Shown one piece after another: positions 1-8,323 of a stretch of 64,000 bases of DNA (position 1 is the stretch's first letter; every line of letters starts with the position of its first letter). The notes beneath the pieces were generated by a model that saw only the letters and a list, made by a program, of their open reading frames with translations, was not told where the DNA came from and made no database searches. The stretch is from Streptomyces sp. M41(2017) (GTDB lineage Bacteria; Actinomycetota; Actinomycetes; Streptomycetales; Streptomycetaceae). The translations under genes and the position numbers were made by a program. Location: NCBI RefSeq assembly GCF_002078175.1, contig NZ_MWFK01000001.1, forward strand, positions 2,666,001 through 2,730,000, written 5' to 3'.

Positions 1-362
1 CCGTGGCCCAGGGCGCGTTGGAGCTCTTTCTGCGGCCGGAACTGCGGGACGGCAGCATCCTGCCCGTGTCGCTCGTGGTGAGTCTGATCCCCACGCCCGG
101 CGCTCCCTCCCCCGACCAGCTCTTCGCTTCCTTCAGCGAGCGGGAGCGCAGTAAGGGGACCGGCGCCGAGGTGTCCACCGTCGTTCTGCCCGCCGGCGAA
201 GCGGTCCGGATTCGCACAGGGACGACCATGGACTGGTACATCCATATGCCAGGGTCCGTCGGCTACCTGGTCCTCGGCTTCGTCGTCCCCCTCACCGGAG
301 TGGACGGCGCGATGGGACGCCTGTGCACCTCGATCGTGGAGTCCCTGCGCTGGATCATGTGA
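1..362 (+). CDS. Partial small protein of the T7SS-cassette-associated family (3' end only)
   Basis: The reading frame is open from the first base and stops at 360-362, so about 120 C-terminal residues are visible and the N-terminus lies outside the window. The fragment lines up with the C-terminal two thirds of the proteins at 3234-3962 and 3962-4561: a short hydrophobic strand region, a 'LPAGEAVRIR' segment matching 'LPAGPAVRHL' in the 3234 gene, and a final helix ending in 'LRWIM' (compare 'LQWMA'). It lies directly upstream of a WXG-like gene on the same strand, so it probably belongs to the first type VII-like cassette. The GTG at position 3 is only the first in-frame start codon in view and is unlikely to be the real start. 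Function is not known. I infer a chaperone or accessory role from the repeated association with these cassettes. Confidence 0.6.
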   Translation, partial: VAQGALELFLRPELRDGSILPVSLVVSLIPTPGAPSPDQLFASFSERERSKGTGAEVSTVVLPAGEAVRIRTGTTMDWYIHMPGSVGYLVLGFVVPLTGVDGAMGRLCTSIVESLRWIM

Positions 363-569
363 GCCGGGTACCTCTCGGCTCCTCGACTCGGCCGGATGGA
401 CTTTGCTTCCGGGACGTCCGCAGAGGCTCGCACTGACGGTCTCTGTACGCCCCCTTTGCTCGTCATTGGTTGCCGCCTCGAAAACGCGTGCAACAGGGTG
501 GGGGACGGCCGCCGTGAGGTGGGTGTGCCGGACGAGGCAGCCGCGGGGGCCGCCGGAAGGCACACGGGG

Positions 570-890
570 GTGGCAGTGGCGGATCACATCGCGGTGTCCA
601 CGTCGGAGTTGCGGGACATCAGCCGCTCCGTCGCGAAGCTCACGTCGCACTTCGAGGGCGCCAAGGACCTGGTCGACTCCTACGACGCGGAGATGGGGTC
701 GGGCGAAGTCGCCGACGCCCTGGACGCGTTCGCGGACGACTGGAAGAAGAAGCGCAAGCAGCTCTGCGACGGTCTGGAATTCCTCGGCAGGACGGCCGGC
801 GAGGCCGCCAAGGCGTACGACGGCCTGGATCAGCACCTCGCCGACGCCCTGCTCAAGTCCCAGTCCGGCAAGGGCGGCAGCGGCACATGA
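570..890 (+). CDS. WXG100-like small ESX-type protein
   Basis: A 106-residue, mostly helical and strongly charged protein without signal peptide or membrane segment. Length, helical heptads and a central 'FADDW' turn (in place of a canonical WXG) match the small WXG100-like proteins exported, or used as partners, by type VII secretion systems. The GTG at 570 is chosen because GGAAGG (555-560) lies 9 bases upstream; the in-frame GTG at 576 would be too far away. The stop overlaps the start of the next gene by 4 bases (ATGA), so the two are probably translationally coupled. Similar proteins occur at 7663-7965 (FADDW) and 24252-24593 (a GW variant), each beside a larger trunk gene or toxin. No EccC-type ATPase is in the window, so the secretion apparatus would have to be encoded elsewhere. 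Confidence 0.72.
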   Translation: MAVADHIAVSTSELRDISRSVAKLTSHFEGAKDLVDSYDAEMGSGEVADALDAFADDWKKKRKQLCDGLEFLGRTAGEAAKAYDGLDQHLADALLKSQSGKGGSGT

Positions 891-2290
891 GCGACGACTT
901 CTCCGGCGTCGACTGGCAGACGGCCCGCTACGACGACCGGGAGTTCACCCCGGGCGATCCCTACGAGGTCGCCCGGCTCGGCAAACGCATCGCCGACACC
1001 GCCGCCCTCATCGAGGACCAGGCGACCAAGCTGCACAACCTGGTCGACGGGAACGGGTGGGACTCCGACGCGGGCCGCGCGTTCCAGCAGAAGACCGAGG
1101 ACACCGTCGGGCTGCTGACCGCGTCGCACCACCGGTACGCGGCCGCGGCGGACGCCCTGGGCTCTCGCGTGGGCTCCGCTCCCTCCGACGAGCACCAGCA
1201 CACCGACTGGGCCACCGCACTCGACCACGCGCAGAACCTCACGCGGGACGCCCTGAGGAAGGCCAAGGCCGCCGACGCCGACCGCAGCCACTGCCAGAAG
1301 CAGATCGACCAGCACCCCGGGCCCGACGACCACCCGGACAAGAAGAAGCTGGACAAGCAGAAGGAGTGCGCCGACGGCGACCTGGAGGACGCCAAGACGG
1401 CCCTCCGGCGGGCCCTGTCGTACCGGGACACCCAAGCCGGGTACGCCACGTCGGCCATCCACGACGCGGTCGAACACGACGGACTCAAGGACCCCCGGCA
1501 CCACTGGTGGGACAACTGGAAGGACTGGGTCGCGGACATCGGCCACTGGGCCGGAGTCGCCGCAGCCGTCCTCGGCGTACTGGCCCTCGTCCTGAGCTGG
1601 GTACCGGTACTCGGCGAAGTGCTCGCCGCCCTCGCCCTCATCGCCTCGGTCGTGGCCCTGGTCTGCGACACGATCTCCGCCCTCGACGGCAAGGGCACAT
1701 GGCTCGACGTCGCCATCGACGCCGTCGGCGTCCTGTCCTTCGGCGCCGGCCGCGTCCTCGGCACGACCGCCAAGGAAGCCGCCGTCGCCGCCCGCGGGGC
1801 CTCCGCCCTGAAGGACGTGCAACTGGCGAAGGACATGGGCCTGAACCCGGCGGCCGCCCGCGGCCTCGCGGAAGCGCTCAACGGGGTCAAGCCCGGCCAG
1901 ATCGGCAAGGCACTGGCGGAGGGGCCGGCAGAACTCCTGCCCCGCATGAAGTCGGTGGTCAAGGAGTCCCTGAACGTCAAGGCGTACGTCGACGACATCC
2001 GCGTCGCGGCGGGCCGACTCCCCGGCGAGGAAAGTCTGGTGACCGCCGCCGCACCGAAACTGGCGCAGATCTCGGCGTCCTCGTTCAAGAGCATGGCGCA
2101 AGCCGGCAAGGCCCTCTACATCGGCAGCCAGACGCTGCCGCTCGCCCTCGGCTGGTCCAACCTGGCGCCCGTCGGCGAGGGCGAGGCGAAGGCCACCGGC
2201 CCGAACCTCCTGAGTGGACTCAAGGAGATCCCGGGGATCGGAGCCGGCGGAATCCCCTTCTACAACTGGACCTGGAATGCCGGTGGCTGA
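887..2290 (+). CDS. Putative T7SS substrate trunk protein with hydrophobic segment, no toxin tip
   Basis: 467 residues. Residues about 20-110 form a helical WXG-like domain that starts with a 'TPGDPYEV' signature and has a W-x3-G-x2-F turn ('WDSDAGRAF'). A charged coiled-coil-like stretch follows (about 110-200). Then come a 'HHWWDNWKDW' motif and two to three hydrophobic helices (about 215-275), as in the trunks of the toxins at 11247 and 25756. The last 150 residues are Ala/Gly-rich and match no toxin domain that I recognise. The gene overlaps the upstream WXG-like gene by 4 bases. It could be a structural or immunity-related relative of the polymorphic toxins, or a toxin of unknown type. 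That it belongs to the T7SS-signal trunk group is fairly secure; what it does is not. Confidence 0.65.
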   Translation: MSDDFSGVDWQTARYDDREFTPGDPYEVARLGKRIADTAALIEDQATKLHNLVDGNGWDSDAGRAFQQKTEDTVGLLTASHHRYAAAADALGSRVGSAPSDEHQHTDWATALDHAQNLTRDALRKAKAADADRSHCQKQIDQHPGPDDHPDKKKLDKQKECADGDLEDAKTALRRALSYRDTQAGYATSAIHDAVEHDGLKDPRHHWWDNWKDWVADIGHWAGVAAAVLGVLALVLSWVPVLGEVLAALALIASVVALVCDTISALDGKGTWLDVAIDAVGVLSFGAGRVLGTTAKEAAVAARGASALKDVQLAKDMGLNPAAARGLAEALNGVKPGQIGKALAEGPAELLPRMKSVVKESLNVKAYVDDIRVAAGRLPGEESLVTAAAPKLAQISASSFKSMAQAGKALYIGSQTLPLALGWSNLAPVGEGEAKATGPNLLSGLKEIPGIGAGGIPFYNWTWNAGG

Positions 2291-2368
2291 CGCGAGCGGA
2301 CGACGCCGGCGACGCTGCGCCTCCCGCACGGAACCACCGGGGCGGGCCACGGAACAGGGAGCCGGTTC

Positions 2369-3196
2369 GTGACAGGAGAAGACGCCGCGGAGTCCCTCGA
2401 CGCACTCTTCGCGGGCCTGCCGGAGGACGGGCGGCGAACGCTGGAACAGATCGGCATGGGGCTGCCCGAACTGCGCCGCATGGCCGCGCAGGACGGTGGA
2501 ATGGTCCGCGTTCGGGGCGTCCTCTCCGAGTTCACCGCCCGCCAGGAAGCACGGCATCCCGGCGACGACGAGGGCCCACCGGAGCGTGCTGCCGTACGCC
2601 CCTGGGCGCTGTTGTTCGCGGCGGCCGTCGTGGGGGTGGCCCTGACTGCGCTGGGCACCCTCCTGATCCACGAGACCGCAGTGCTCGTGGGCGTGATCTG
2701 CGGCCTGGGTGTTCTCTTCACGGCGTTGCGGACCCGCGCGTCGCGCGGGGGCCTGGCGCTGCGCTGGATCACTGTCGCGGCGTACGCGGCCCTCGTGCTC
2801 ACCGTCTCCTTCAACACCCAGCAGTGGTACCTGAAGGTCCGGGGAGTCGAGCAGACGGTGACGATCGCCGCACCGCTCCACCAGTGGACGCACGGGACCC
2901 GCGAGACGTACTGCCGGGTCCGGCTCGGCGACGGCTCCGTGCACCGGGTACTCGACAACAGGGAGAAGTGCGCCGACCGTGCCGGTCTCGACGGCACGGC
3001 CGTCGTCGATCCGGCCGGGCACTACCGGCCCTTCCTGGGGACGAGGTCCGACATCGGCGGCAGGGCGGGCGCCTTCGCCGCGCTGGGTGCCGCCGCCGCT
3101 CTGATCCTTGCCCCGGTGGCTGCCGTGGTCCTGGGGCGCCGAAGGCCGCGCACCGGGCACCCGCGAGCGGGGCTGGCAGGCGGAACGAATGCATGA
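2369..3196 (+). CDS. Multi-pass membrane protein of unknown function in T7SS-like cassette
   Basis: 275 residues from a GTG start preceded by AGGGA (2356-2360) at 8 bases. The soluble N-terminal part (about 1-75) is acidic. It is followed by three hydrophobic helices (about 75-145), an extracytoplasmic-looking region with two cysteines (about 150-225, 'YCRV' and 'KCAD'), a further helix (about 232-258) and a short basic tail. The two cysteines in the loop could form a disulfide if it faces outside. It lies between the trunk gene and two small-family genes on the same strand. I recognise no family. By position it could be the immunity or membrane partner of the trunk protein, which is inference only. 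Confidence 0.6.
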   Translation: MTGEDAAESLDALFAGLPEDGRRTLEQIGMGLPELRRMAAQDGGMVRVRGVLSEFTARQEARHPGDDEGPPERAAVRPWALLFAAAVVGVALTALGTLLIHETAVLVGVICGLGVLFTALRTRASRGGLALRWITVAAYAALVLTVSFNTQQWYLKVRGVEQTVTIAAPLHQWTHGTRETYCRVRLGDGSVHRVLDNREKCADRAGLDGTAVVDPAGHYRPFLGTRSDIGGRAGAFAALGAAAALILAPVAAVVLGRRRPRTGHPRAGLAGGTNA

Positions 3197-3233
3197 CAGT
3201 GGGCGAACCGAGCGCGGAGAGCGATCCAACGGG

Positions 3234-3962
3234 ATGACGGGCGACGCGAGACAGGGCACGGCTGCCGACGTGGGACGGAGCACGGCCGGCGACCGGGCCA
3301 GGAGCAGGACGGCCACTGACCGGAGCGGTACGACCGGTGCCGAAGAGCCGACACGCGCACCCGGCACCGACGCGGAGACCCACCCGGTACCCCCCTCCGA
3401 CTACCGCCTCGCCGTCCCCGAGGGCTGGGAACGCGTCCTCCTGGACCCGGAACGCTGGCCGCACCGGATCGACAAGCTCGTCAACCGCGGCCTGCGCAGA
3501 ACCCGGGCCACCCCCCAGCTGAAGTCCGCGCTCGCGGGACGAATCCAGGCACAGGCCGAAGCGGCCCACGCGAACGGCGGGGTCGAGATGTACCTCGTCG
3601 ACCAGGTGATCGGCCAGGTCCCGGTGTCCGCCGGTCTCGTCGTGACCCTCCTGCGGCCCCCACCCGGCACCGCTGCCGGGGACCTCTCCGACACCGCTCT
3701 CTCACTCGCCGCCGACGGCGCCGACGTCAGCACCGTCGACCTCCCGGCGGGCCCCGCCGTACGCCACCTCTACCGCCGTAGGCCCTCGCCGGACGACCCG
3801 GACGGCAACAGGCTCACCGTCACGCACCTCGACGTCCACCTTGCCGTTCCGCACAGCGACCAGCGCCTGCTGCTCTCCTTCTCCACCCCCATGGAGCCGC
3901 TGGCGGACGCACTGGTGACGCTCTTCGACTCGATCGCCCGCACCCTCCAGTGGATGGCCTGA
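3234..3962 (+). CDS. Member of recurring cassette-associated family (possible Mog1p/PsbP-like fold)
   Basis: 242 residues. A disordered, Thr/Arg-rich N-terminus (about 1-45) is followed by a compact domain that begins 'YRLAVPEGWERV', includes a 'VDLPAGPAVR' strand and ends in a helix 'LVTLFDSIARTLQW'. The pattern VPxxW, then DLPAG, then an F-D-x-I helix recurs in the genes at 3962, 4781, 10471 and 24626 and in the fragment at the left edge. It resembles the Mog1p/PsbP-like fold of the mycobacterial LpqN/LpqT group, but that is inferred from pattern alone. The ATG at 3234 is preferred (GGAGAG at 3216-3221). An in-frame ATG at 3189 would overlap the previous gene. The stop overlaps the next start (TGATG), indicating coupling. 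Confidence 0.6.
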   Translation: MTGDARQGTAADVGRSTAGDRARSRTATDRSGTTGAEEPTRAPGTDAETHPVPPSDYRLAVPEGWERVLLDPERWPHRIDKLVNRGLRRTRATPQLKSALAGRIQAQAEAAHANGGVEMYLVDQVIGQVPVSAGLVVTLLRPPPGTAAGDLSDTALSLAADGADVSTVDLPAGPAVRHLYRRRPSPDDPDGNRLTVTHLDVHLAVPHSDQRLLLSFSTPMEPLADALVTLFDSIARTLQWMA

Positions 3963-4561
3963 TGCCCGAGTACGCCGATTCCACCGTCCACATGAAGGCG
4001 CCGGACGGCGCCGTGACCCTGCCCGTGCGCGGCGCGGTCGATCTGGACTCCTGGGCGCAGGAGGCCGCCCGTCTCCGGGCCGGCCACGACGCCGACGCAC
4101 GGTTGACCGAGGTGCTCGCCGTCGAACTGGCCGAGGCGGCGGCCGACGCCCGCACCCGCGCCCCGATCGTCGCGCTCTCGTACGTCCCCGAGCCCCGGCT
4201 GGGGGAGTTGGCCCGCGTCGAGCTCTCGGCCCTGGTCGCCGACGAGACGTACCCCGCGGTGACGGTGGACCTCCTGCACCGCTACCTGGCCACACCGACG
4301 AGCATCTCGCTCCGGCCGCCCGAGGCCGAGCACCGCACCCTGCCCGTCGGGCCCGCCGTACGCGTCCGGCACGCCTACGTCCAGGAACCCGACCGCGACG
4401 GAACGGGCACCGTCCTGGAGACCTGCGCCTACGGCATCTGCCCGGACGAGAAATGGGGCCTCGTCCTGCTCACGTCCTGGCGCGCCCTGGCCCACACGGA
4501 CGCGCTGTGCGCCCTGACGGACGGCCTGGCGGAGACGGTCACGGTGACGTCGGCTCGGTGA
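3962..4561 (+). CDS. Member of recurring cassette-associated family, second copy
   Basis: 199 residues, starting at the ATG that overlaps the preceding stop (TGATG at 3960-3964). It has the same core pattern as its neighbour, with 'LPVGPAVRVR' in place of 'LPAGPAVR' and a final helix rich in Leu and Ala. It lacks the long disordered N-terminus. Two adjacent copies suggest a tandem duplication followed by divergence, since identity between them is low. The last 23 bases overlap, on the opposite strand, the end of a decayed gene at 4539-4730, so the two cassettes now run into each other. No signal peptide and no membrane helix are visible. Function is unknown. Confidence 0.6.
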   Translation: MPEYADSTVHMKAPDGAVTLPVRGAVDLDSWAQEAARLRAGHDADARLTEVLAVELAEAAADARTRAPIVALSYVPEPRLGELARVELSALVADETYPAVTVDLLHRYLATPTSISLRPPEAEHRTLPVGPAVRVRHAYVQEPDRDGTGTVLETCAYGICPDEKWGLVLLTSWRALAHTDALCALTDGLAETVTVTSAR

Positions 4562-4730
4562 GTCCGGTCAGGACTTCCACTCCCACGAGGACGACGACAG
4601 CAGCGAGTCGAACGCCGAACGCTCTGACCGAACGGGCGCGCCGCACGGACTTGGAGAGGACGGTGAAGGTCGGGCCTTCGGGCCACCCGGCCAGGCAGGT
4701 CTCTCCTGGGGCGGGACGCCAGGCGGTCAT
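4539..4730 (-). pseudogene. Remnant of the 298-residue membrane-protein gene found at 5466-6362
   Basis: A 63-residue open frame that resembles the N-terminal part of the protein at 5466-6362. Both start 'MT-x-W-x-P', both have 'GWPEGP-x-FT' followed by a basic stretch and one hydrophobic helix. Here about 33 codons between 'ET' and 'GWPEGP' are missing, and everything after the hydrophobic helix (about 220 residues, including the proposed PH-like domain) is gone. I see no ribosome binding site before the ATG at 4730. The simplest reading is a degenerate duplicate left by rearrangement where the two facing cassettes meet. It could still make a short membrane peptide. Confidence 0.5.
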
Positions 4731-4780
4731 TCGAGTTGCGCCTTCAGCATGCGGCTGAGGCTCGCCTGGAGTGGTCGCCG

Positions 4781-5443
4781 TCACGATGCCGCGTCAGAGA
4801 TGTCGGGAGCAGTGTCGCGGAACGACAACGTCCGGAGAACGGCGATCAACAGGTCGCAGAACTCGCCCCAGTACTCGGTGGATGCGGTGTCCAGGGTGAA
4901 CACCGCGGTGTAGGGACCCGTGGGGAACGGCACCTGAACCTGGATCTGCCCTGTGAGGAGCTGCACCTCGGCACCACTGGCGGTGACCTCCGGCGCCAGC
5001 GTCACCTCTCGCATGGTCACGCACGAGACCGCGGGACCGCAAGGGAGGTCGAGCCACCGGGCATCGCGGTGTGGATCACTGCTGAGCGCGGTGAGGATGC
5101 CGTGGGCGGCGATCTCGGGATCGTCCTGCTCCGTCTCCACGGCGGCCACTGTCAGAGCGCACTGGACCACACCACCGTCGTCGGTGGAGAAGAGGCCCAT
5201 CGCCGAGTACGAGACGCCGGTGTGCGCCAACTGCTCCGCGAGCGCCGCGTAGTACGGCGCCGCGGGCGTCCACAGTGCCTCATCGCCGCGGGAGTAGAGC
5301 TCTCGTACGAACGACTCGGAGAGGGCGGCACGGTCGTCGGGCGTCGCCGCCAGAGGCAGGCTGAAGAAGCCTTCGGGTGTGGTGAACGAGAGCGGCGGTA
5401 TGTCGTCGAGCTCGGAGAGGACGGGTATCGCAGGTGTGGACAT
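4781..5443 (-). CDS. Member of recurring cassette-associated family, minus-strand cassette
   Basis: 220 residues. The segment 'LDLPCGPAVSC' corresponds to 'VDLPAGPAVR' in the plus-strand relatives, and the region before the C-terminus ('FPTGPYTAVFTLDT') followed by a helix ending 'VLRTLSF' matches their last strand and helix. The N-terminus ('PLSFTTPEGFFSLPL') is acidic and lacks a signal peptide. It lies 22 bases downstream of the 298-residue gene in the minus-strand cassette. This is the counterpart, in the second cassette, of the pair at 3234-4561. Function unknown. Confidence 0.6.
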   Translation of the reverse strand: MSTPAIPVLSELDDIPPLSFTTPEGFFSLPLAATPDDRAALSESFVRELYSRGDEALWTPAAPYYAALAEQLAHTGVSYSAMGLFSTDDGGVVQCALTVAAVETEQDDPEIAAHGILTALSSDPHRDARWLDLPCGPAVSCVTMREVTLAPEVTASGAEVQLLTGQIQVQVPFPTGPYTAVFTLDTASTEYWGEFCDLLIAVLRTLSFRDTAPDISDAAS

Positions 5444-5465
5444 TGGGGATCGGATTCCCTTCCGG

Positions 5466-6362
5466 TCAGATGTCGCCCTTGTGGAATCGGGCGTTCTCCC
5501 CGTCCGGGTCCATCAACTTGAATGCTTCGCTGCCGATGCCATAGGTGGGATCCACGCGATCGTCGTGCTGGTAGTTGACGTACACGTTGCCGCTCGGCCG
5601 CCGGTAGATCAGCAGCGTTCCGCCGGGGTCCTTGCCTGCGAGGAGTTCTTGGACGGCGTGTTGCTGGCCCGGGGTGAGGTCGTCCCGATCCATCAAGGGA
5701 AGTGGATTCTCCAAGGCGAGGGTCGCATCGTCGCGGCAGTTGCTGTTCCACCCGGCCAGTCGGCACCAGGATCCGTCGGCGAACGTGATGGTGAAGTCCG
5801 TGTCGTACAGACTGAACTTCTTCCGAGCGGCCACTCGGATATTAGATCGCTGGGTCTCCCAGAGGACCTTGTCCCGGGGCCTGTCCCCTTCGTTCTGCAG
5901 CCCCAGAACGAGGACCCGCCGGTCCGTGACGGCCAGGTGTGTGTGTTCTGTCCCGGGCCGGCGAGCGGGGTCGAGTTGCCAGGGGAGCGTACGGGCGAGG
6001 CCGTCCAGAGGTGCCCACATGACGGGGAAGTCGTCAACCTCGTTCTCCGGCTCCTCCGGGGTTCCGAGGGTTGCTGCGTTCCCTGTGCTGCCCGAGCCGG
6101 CCAGGGATTCCAGGACGCCGAGTGTTGCGACGAGCAGCGCGCCTGCTCCGAACTTCGCACCCGTGCGCAACCGGCGTTCCCTCTTGCCACGGAGGGTGAA
6201 GTGTGGACCCTCGGGCCAGCCAGGCAGGTCGTTTTGGATGTCGTTCCGCTCGGTGTCCCGGAACCAGCGCATGTCTGCGACGGCGTCGGCAGCGCCCGTG
6301 GCGAAGCCCACCGCGACCCGCGCGATCAGTGTCTCGTTCGCGTCCGGTTGCCAGATCGTCAT
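5466..6362 (-). CDS. Membrane-anchored protein with possible PH-like C-terminal domain
   Basis: 298 residues. The N-terminal half contains a short amphipathic region, the 'GWPEGPHFTL' segment, a run of basic residues and one hydrophobic helix (about 66-88). The C-terminal half begins with a proline-rich linker and reads as beta-rich: 'LAVTDRRVLVLGL', then 'DFTITFADGSWCRLAGW'. That alternation is typical of bacterial PH-like domains, in which a 'vTdrRvl' strand is common; this assignment is inferred. The start ATG at 6362 lies 12 bases after the stop of the upstream trunk gene, with AAGG in between. A truncated paralogue is at 4539-4730. The arrangement suggests a membrane partner of the trunk protein. 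Confidence 0.55.
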   Translation of the reverse strand: MTIWQPDANETLIARVAVGFATGAADAVADMRWFRDTERNDIQNDLPGWPEGPHFTLRGKRERRLRTGAKFGAGALLVATLGVLESLAGSGSTGNAATLGTPEEPENEVDDFPVMWAPLDGLARTLPWQLDPARRPGTEHTHLAVTDRRVLVLGLQNEGDRPRDKVLWETQRSNIRVAARKKFSLYDTDFTITFADGSWCRLAGWNSNCRDDATLALENPLPLMDRDDLTPGQQHAVQELLAGKDPGGTLLIYRRPSGNVYVNYQHDDRVDPTYGIGSEAFKLMDPDGENARFHKGDI

Positions 6363-6374
6363 CGGTCTCGAGCC

Positions 6375-7655
6375 TTAGTGTGCGGTGGCGGATTGATGGA
6401 GACGGTTGCCGGGATCGGCGGATTCGCCGCTGTGCAGTCCGATACTGATGCCCTTGGGTAGCACCTTGCCGGCGACATCGATGCCTCTGCCGAGTTTGCT
6501 CAGAGGATCGACCGTGAACTTCTCTCCGAGGAGAGCGGCCCCCTTGGTGCCCAGCCACTGCCCCTGGTGGTAACCGGCCTCGGCGAGGCCTGCCAGGCGG
6601 TTCATAGTCCCGCTCTCGCTGCTGAGCAGGGCGATGTTCTTGGCGGCGCCCCCCAGAACGATTTTCCTCCCCAGCAGTCCTACGCCGCCCTCGACGACGG
6701 TCGCCATTTTCCCGGTGGCCATGAAGTTGAACGAGGATGCGATGGGCGACACGGTGAAGCCCTTGCCGAATTCGGCGATACGTTCCGCGGCCAGGCCCTT
6801 CGTGGCCACCTTCGCTCCCTTTCCGAACATCCCGATGCCGGGGAGCAGCCCGATGGCGTCGGTTCCCATCGTCAGCCAGCTGACGTCCGCGCCGCCTGCC
6901 ATGGCCACTCCGTGTGCCAGGAGGGCCAGTCCGCTGGTCAGGAGGGCCGCAGCGCCGAAGATGGCTCCGAGAGGCTCGAAAGGCAGCGTGATGATGGCGA
7001 GGACACCCAGAACGGTGGTGATGTCGCTGAGAACGTCGCCGATCTGCTTGATCAGGTCGGCGTGGTCCGCGACCCAGTCGGCTGTTCCGTTCCAGGCGTC
7101 GGCGATGCCGTCCCCGAGCCTGTCCCAGAACCCCGGCTCGTCCGGGGCGATGTCCGCGGCCTTGTCGAGGTCCTTGCTGACGAGCCCCGCGGCCTTCTTG
7201 TAGCGGTCTTCGAGGTCGTGGAACTTGGCGATGACGGCGTCGACCTGGCCCGAGGCCTTGCCAAGTGCTTCGCTGCCCTTGCCGTCACCCTTCTGGTCGG
7301 CCTTCTGCTGGGCGTCGGCCTTGGCGTCAAGCTTGTCTCCCGCTTCCTTCTCCAGCCGGTCGGCCTCGTCCTGGAAGTCACTCAGCTGCCCCGACCAGCG
7401 ATGCAGGGCACGTGATGCCTTGTCGAAGGAGTCGTGGCTCTGCTTGATCAGCGGCGTCACATCGGTGGATATGTGCTCGCTGAACGCGATCGCGGTCTTG
7501 CCCTTCCAGGCGCCGAGCTCGATCTGCTGCAGCTCCCGCAGGGCGGTCCCCAATTCGCCCGCCAGTCCGCCGAGTTTCTTGGCGAGTTCCTGGGTCTGGT
7601 GCACGTCACCGGGGGTCGGGTCCCAGCCTATGTGGGGGAAGGAAGGTCGTCCCAT
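6375..7655 (-). CDS. Putative T7SS substrate trunk protein of the minus-strand cassette
   Basis: 426 residues. It starts 'GWDPTPGD', the same signature as the toxins at 11247 and 25756, followed by a helical WXG-like domain with 'WKGKTAIAF' (about 49-57) and a charged coiled-coil-like region (about 90-180). A 'WDRLGDGIADAWN' motif precedes two hydrophobic helices (about 210-260). The Gly/Ala/Lys-rich C-terminal part (about 280-426) has no toxin motif that I recognise. It is 7 bases downstream of the WXG-like gene at 7663-7965, so the two are probably co-expressed. It is the counterpart of the gene at 887-2290. Whether it is a toxin of unknown type or a toxin-less effector is open. Confidence 0.65.
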   Translation of the reverse strand: MGRPSFPHIGWDPTPGDVHQTQELAKKLGGLAGELGTALRELQQIELGAWKGKTAIAFSEHISTDVTPLIKQSHDSFDKASRALHRWSGQLSDFQDEADRLEKEAGDKLDAKADAQQKADQKGDGKGSEALGKASGQVDAVIAKFHDLEDRYKKAAGLVSKDLDKAADIAPDEPGFWDRLGDGIADAWNGTADWVADHADLIKQIGDVLSDITTVLGVLAIITLPFEPLGAIFGAAALLTSGLALLAHGVAMAGGADVSWLTMGTDAIGLLPGIGMFGKGAKVATKGLAAERIAEFGKGFTVSPIASSFNFMATGKMATVVEGGVGLLGRKIVLGGAAKNIALLSSESGTMNRLAGLAEAGYHQGQWLGTKGAALLGEKFTVDPLSKLGRGIDVAGKVLPKGISIGLHSGESADPGNRLHQSATAH

Positions 7656-7662
7656 TGCCGCC

Positions 7663-7965
7663 TCAGTTCCCCTTCTTCTTCGGGGCCTTGAGGGATTCCG
7701 CGAGATCCAGGTCCAGCTTCTCGAAGGACTTCCCGATCTTGTCGATCATCTTGATCGCGCCCTGCGTGTGCTTGCCGAGCTGCTTGATCCCGTAACCCCA
7801 GTCGTCCGCGAAGTCGTGCACGTCGTCCACGAGACCGCTGTCACCGACGACCGAGCCGTCGGTACCGCGAAGGGTGCGGCGTGCGGCGTCCACGCGGTCG
7901 GTGACGGTGGAGAAGGTCTTCCGCAGATCCTCGAAGATCGTTCCTTCGAGCCGCAGGTCACTCAC
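7663..7965 (-). CDS. WXG100-like small ESX-type protein
   Basis: Exactly 100 residues if started at the GTG at 7965, which is preceded by GGGGGCGA at a normal distance. A longer frame upstream exists but has no binding site and would add a non-helical Cys-containing extension. The protein is helical and charged with a 'VHDFADDWGYG' turn that corresponds to 'LDAFADDW' in the protein at 570-890. It heads the minus-strand cassette: the trunk protein, the 298-residue membrane protein and a small-family protein follow within 25 bases of each other. It is the expected helical partner for type VII-like export of the trunk protein. Confidence 0.7.
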   Translation of the reverse strand: MSDLRLEGTIFEDLRKTFSTVTDRVDAARRTLRGTDGSVVGDSGLVDDVHDFADDWGYGIKQLGKHTQGAIKMIDKIGKSFEKLDLDLAESLKAPKKKGN

Positions 7966-8323
7966 GATGGTCGCCCCCGTTGCGTCCGTGAAGGGATCGC
8001 CTGGACAGGTCCGCACAGATCTCGCGGCGGAGGTGTCGGTGGAGCCCGGCACCTTCGGATGTGACGATCACCGCGGCGATCCTACTTACCGGCGTCCGCA
8101 CGAAAGCAGTGAGGGACAGGGTGCGGTGTTGTTTGGGATGCGTATGGGCCTGAGTTTGCATCGGCTTGGTGATGTGGTGATTAATCCGTGATTCCGGATC
8201 GCGAAGCGGGATGCCGTCTCCGACGTGATGTCGAGCCTGCGGCCTCTGGGTGAAAGGCCCCGTCCTCGGAGGTGGGGGGCCCGCTCCATGTGGTCTGCTC
8301 AGGGCAGGCCCCCGGGTGCTCCA
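7966..8323. other. Intergenic region upstream of the minus-strand cassette
   Basis: 358 bases without a convincing gene. It should hold the promoter of the minus-strand cassette and the end of the transcript of the secreted-protein pair. A short inverted repeat GGCCT-N9-AGGCC near 8240-8258 is a weak terminator candidate for the minus-strand gene that ends at 8324. The middle (about 8130-8200) is visibly more A/T rich than the flanks. I see no strong -35/-10 pair. Confidence 0.4.

Noticed and set aside
403..3237. Very long open frames on alternative frames or the opposite strand across the high-GC genes (for example 403-3237, 830-3367, 28859-31735)
   Set aside because: They arise from the G/C third-position bias of the true genes, are Arg/Pro/Gly-rich, cross several real genes and have no ribosome binding sites.
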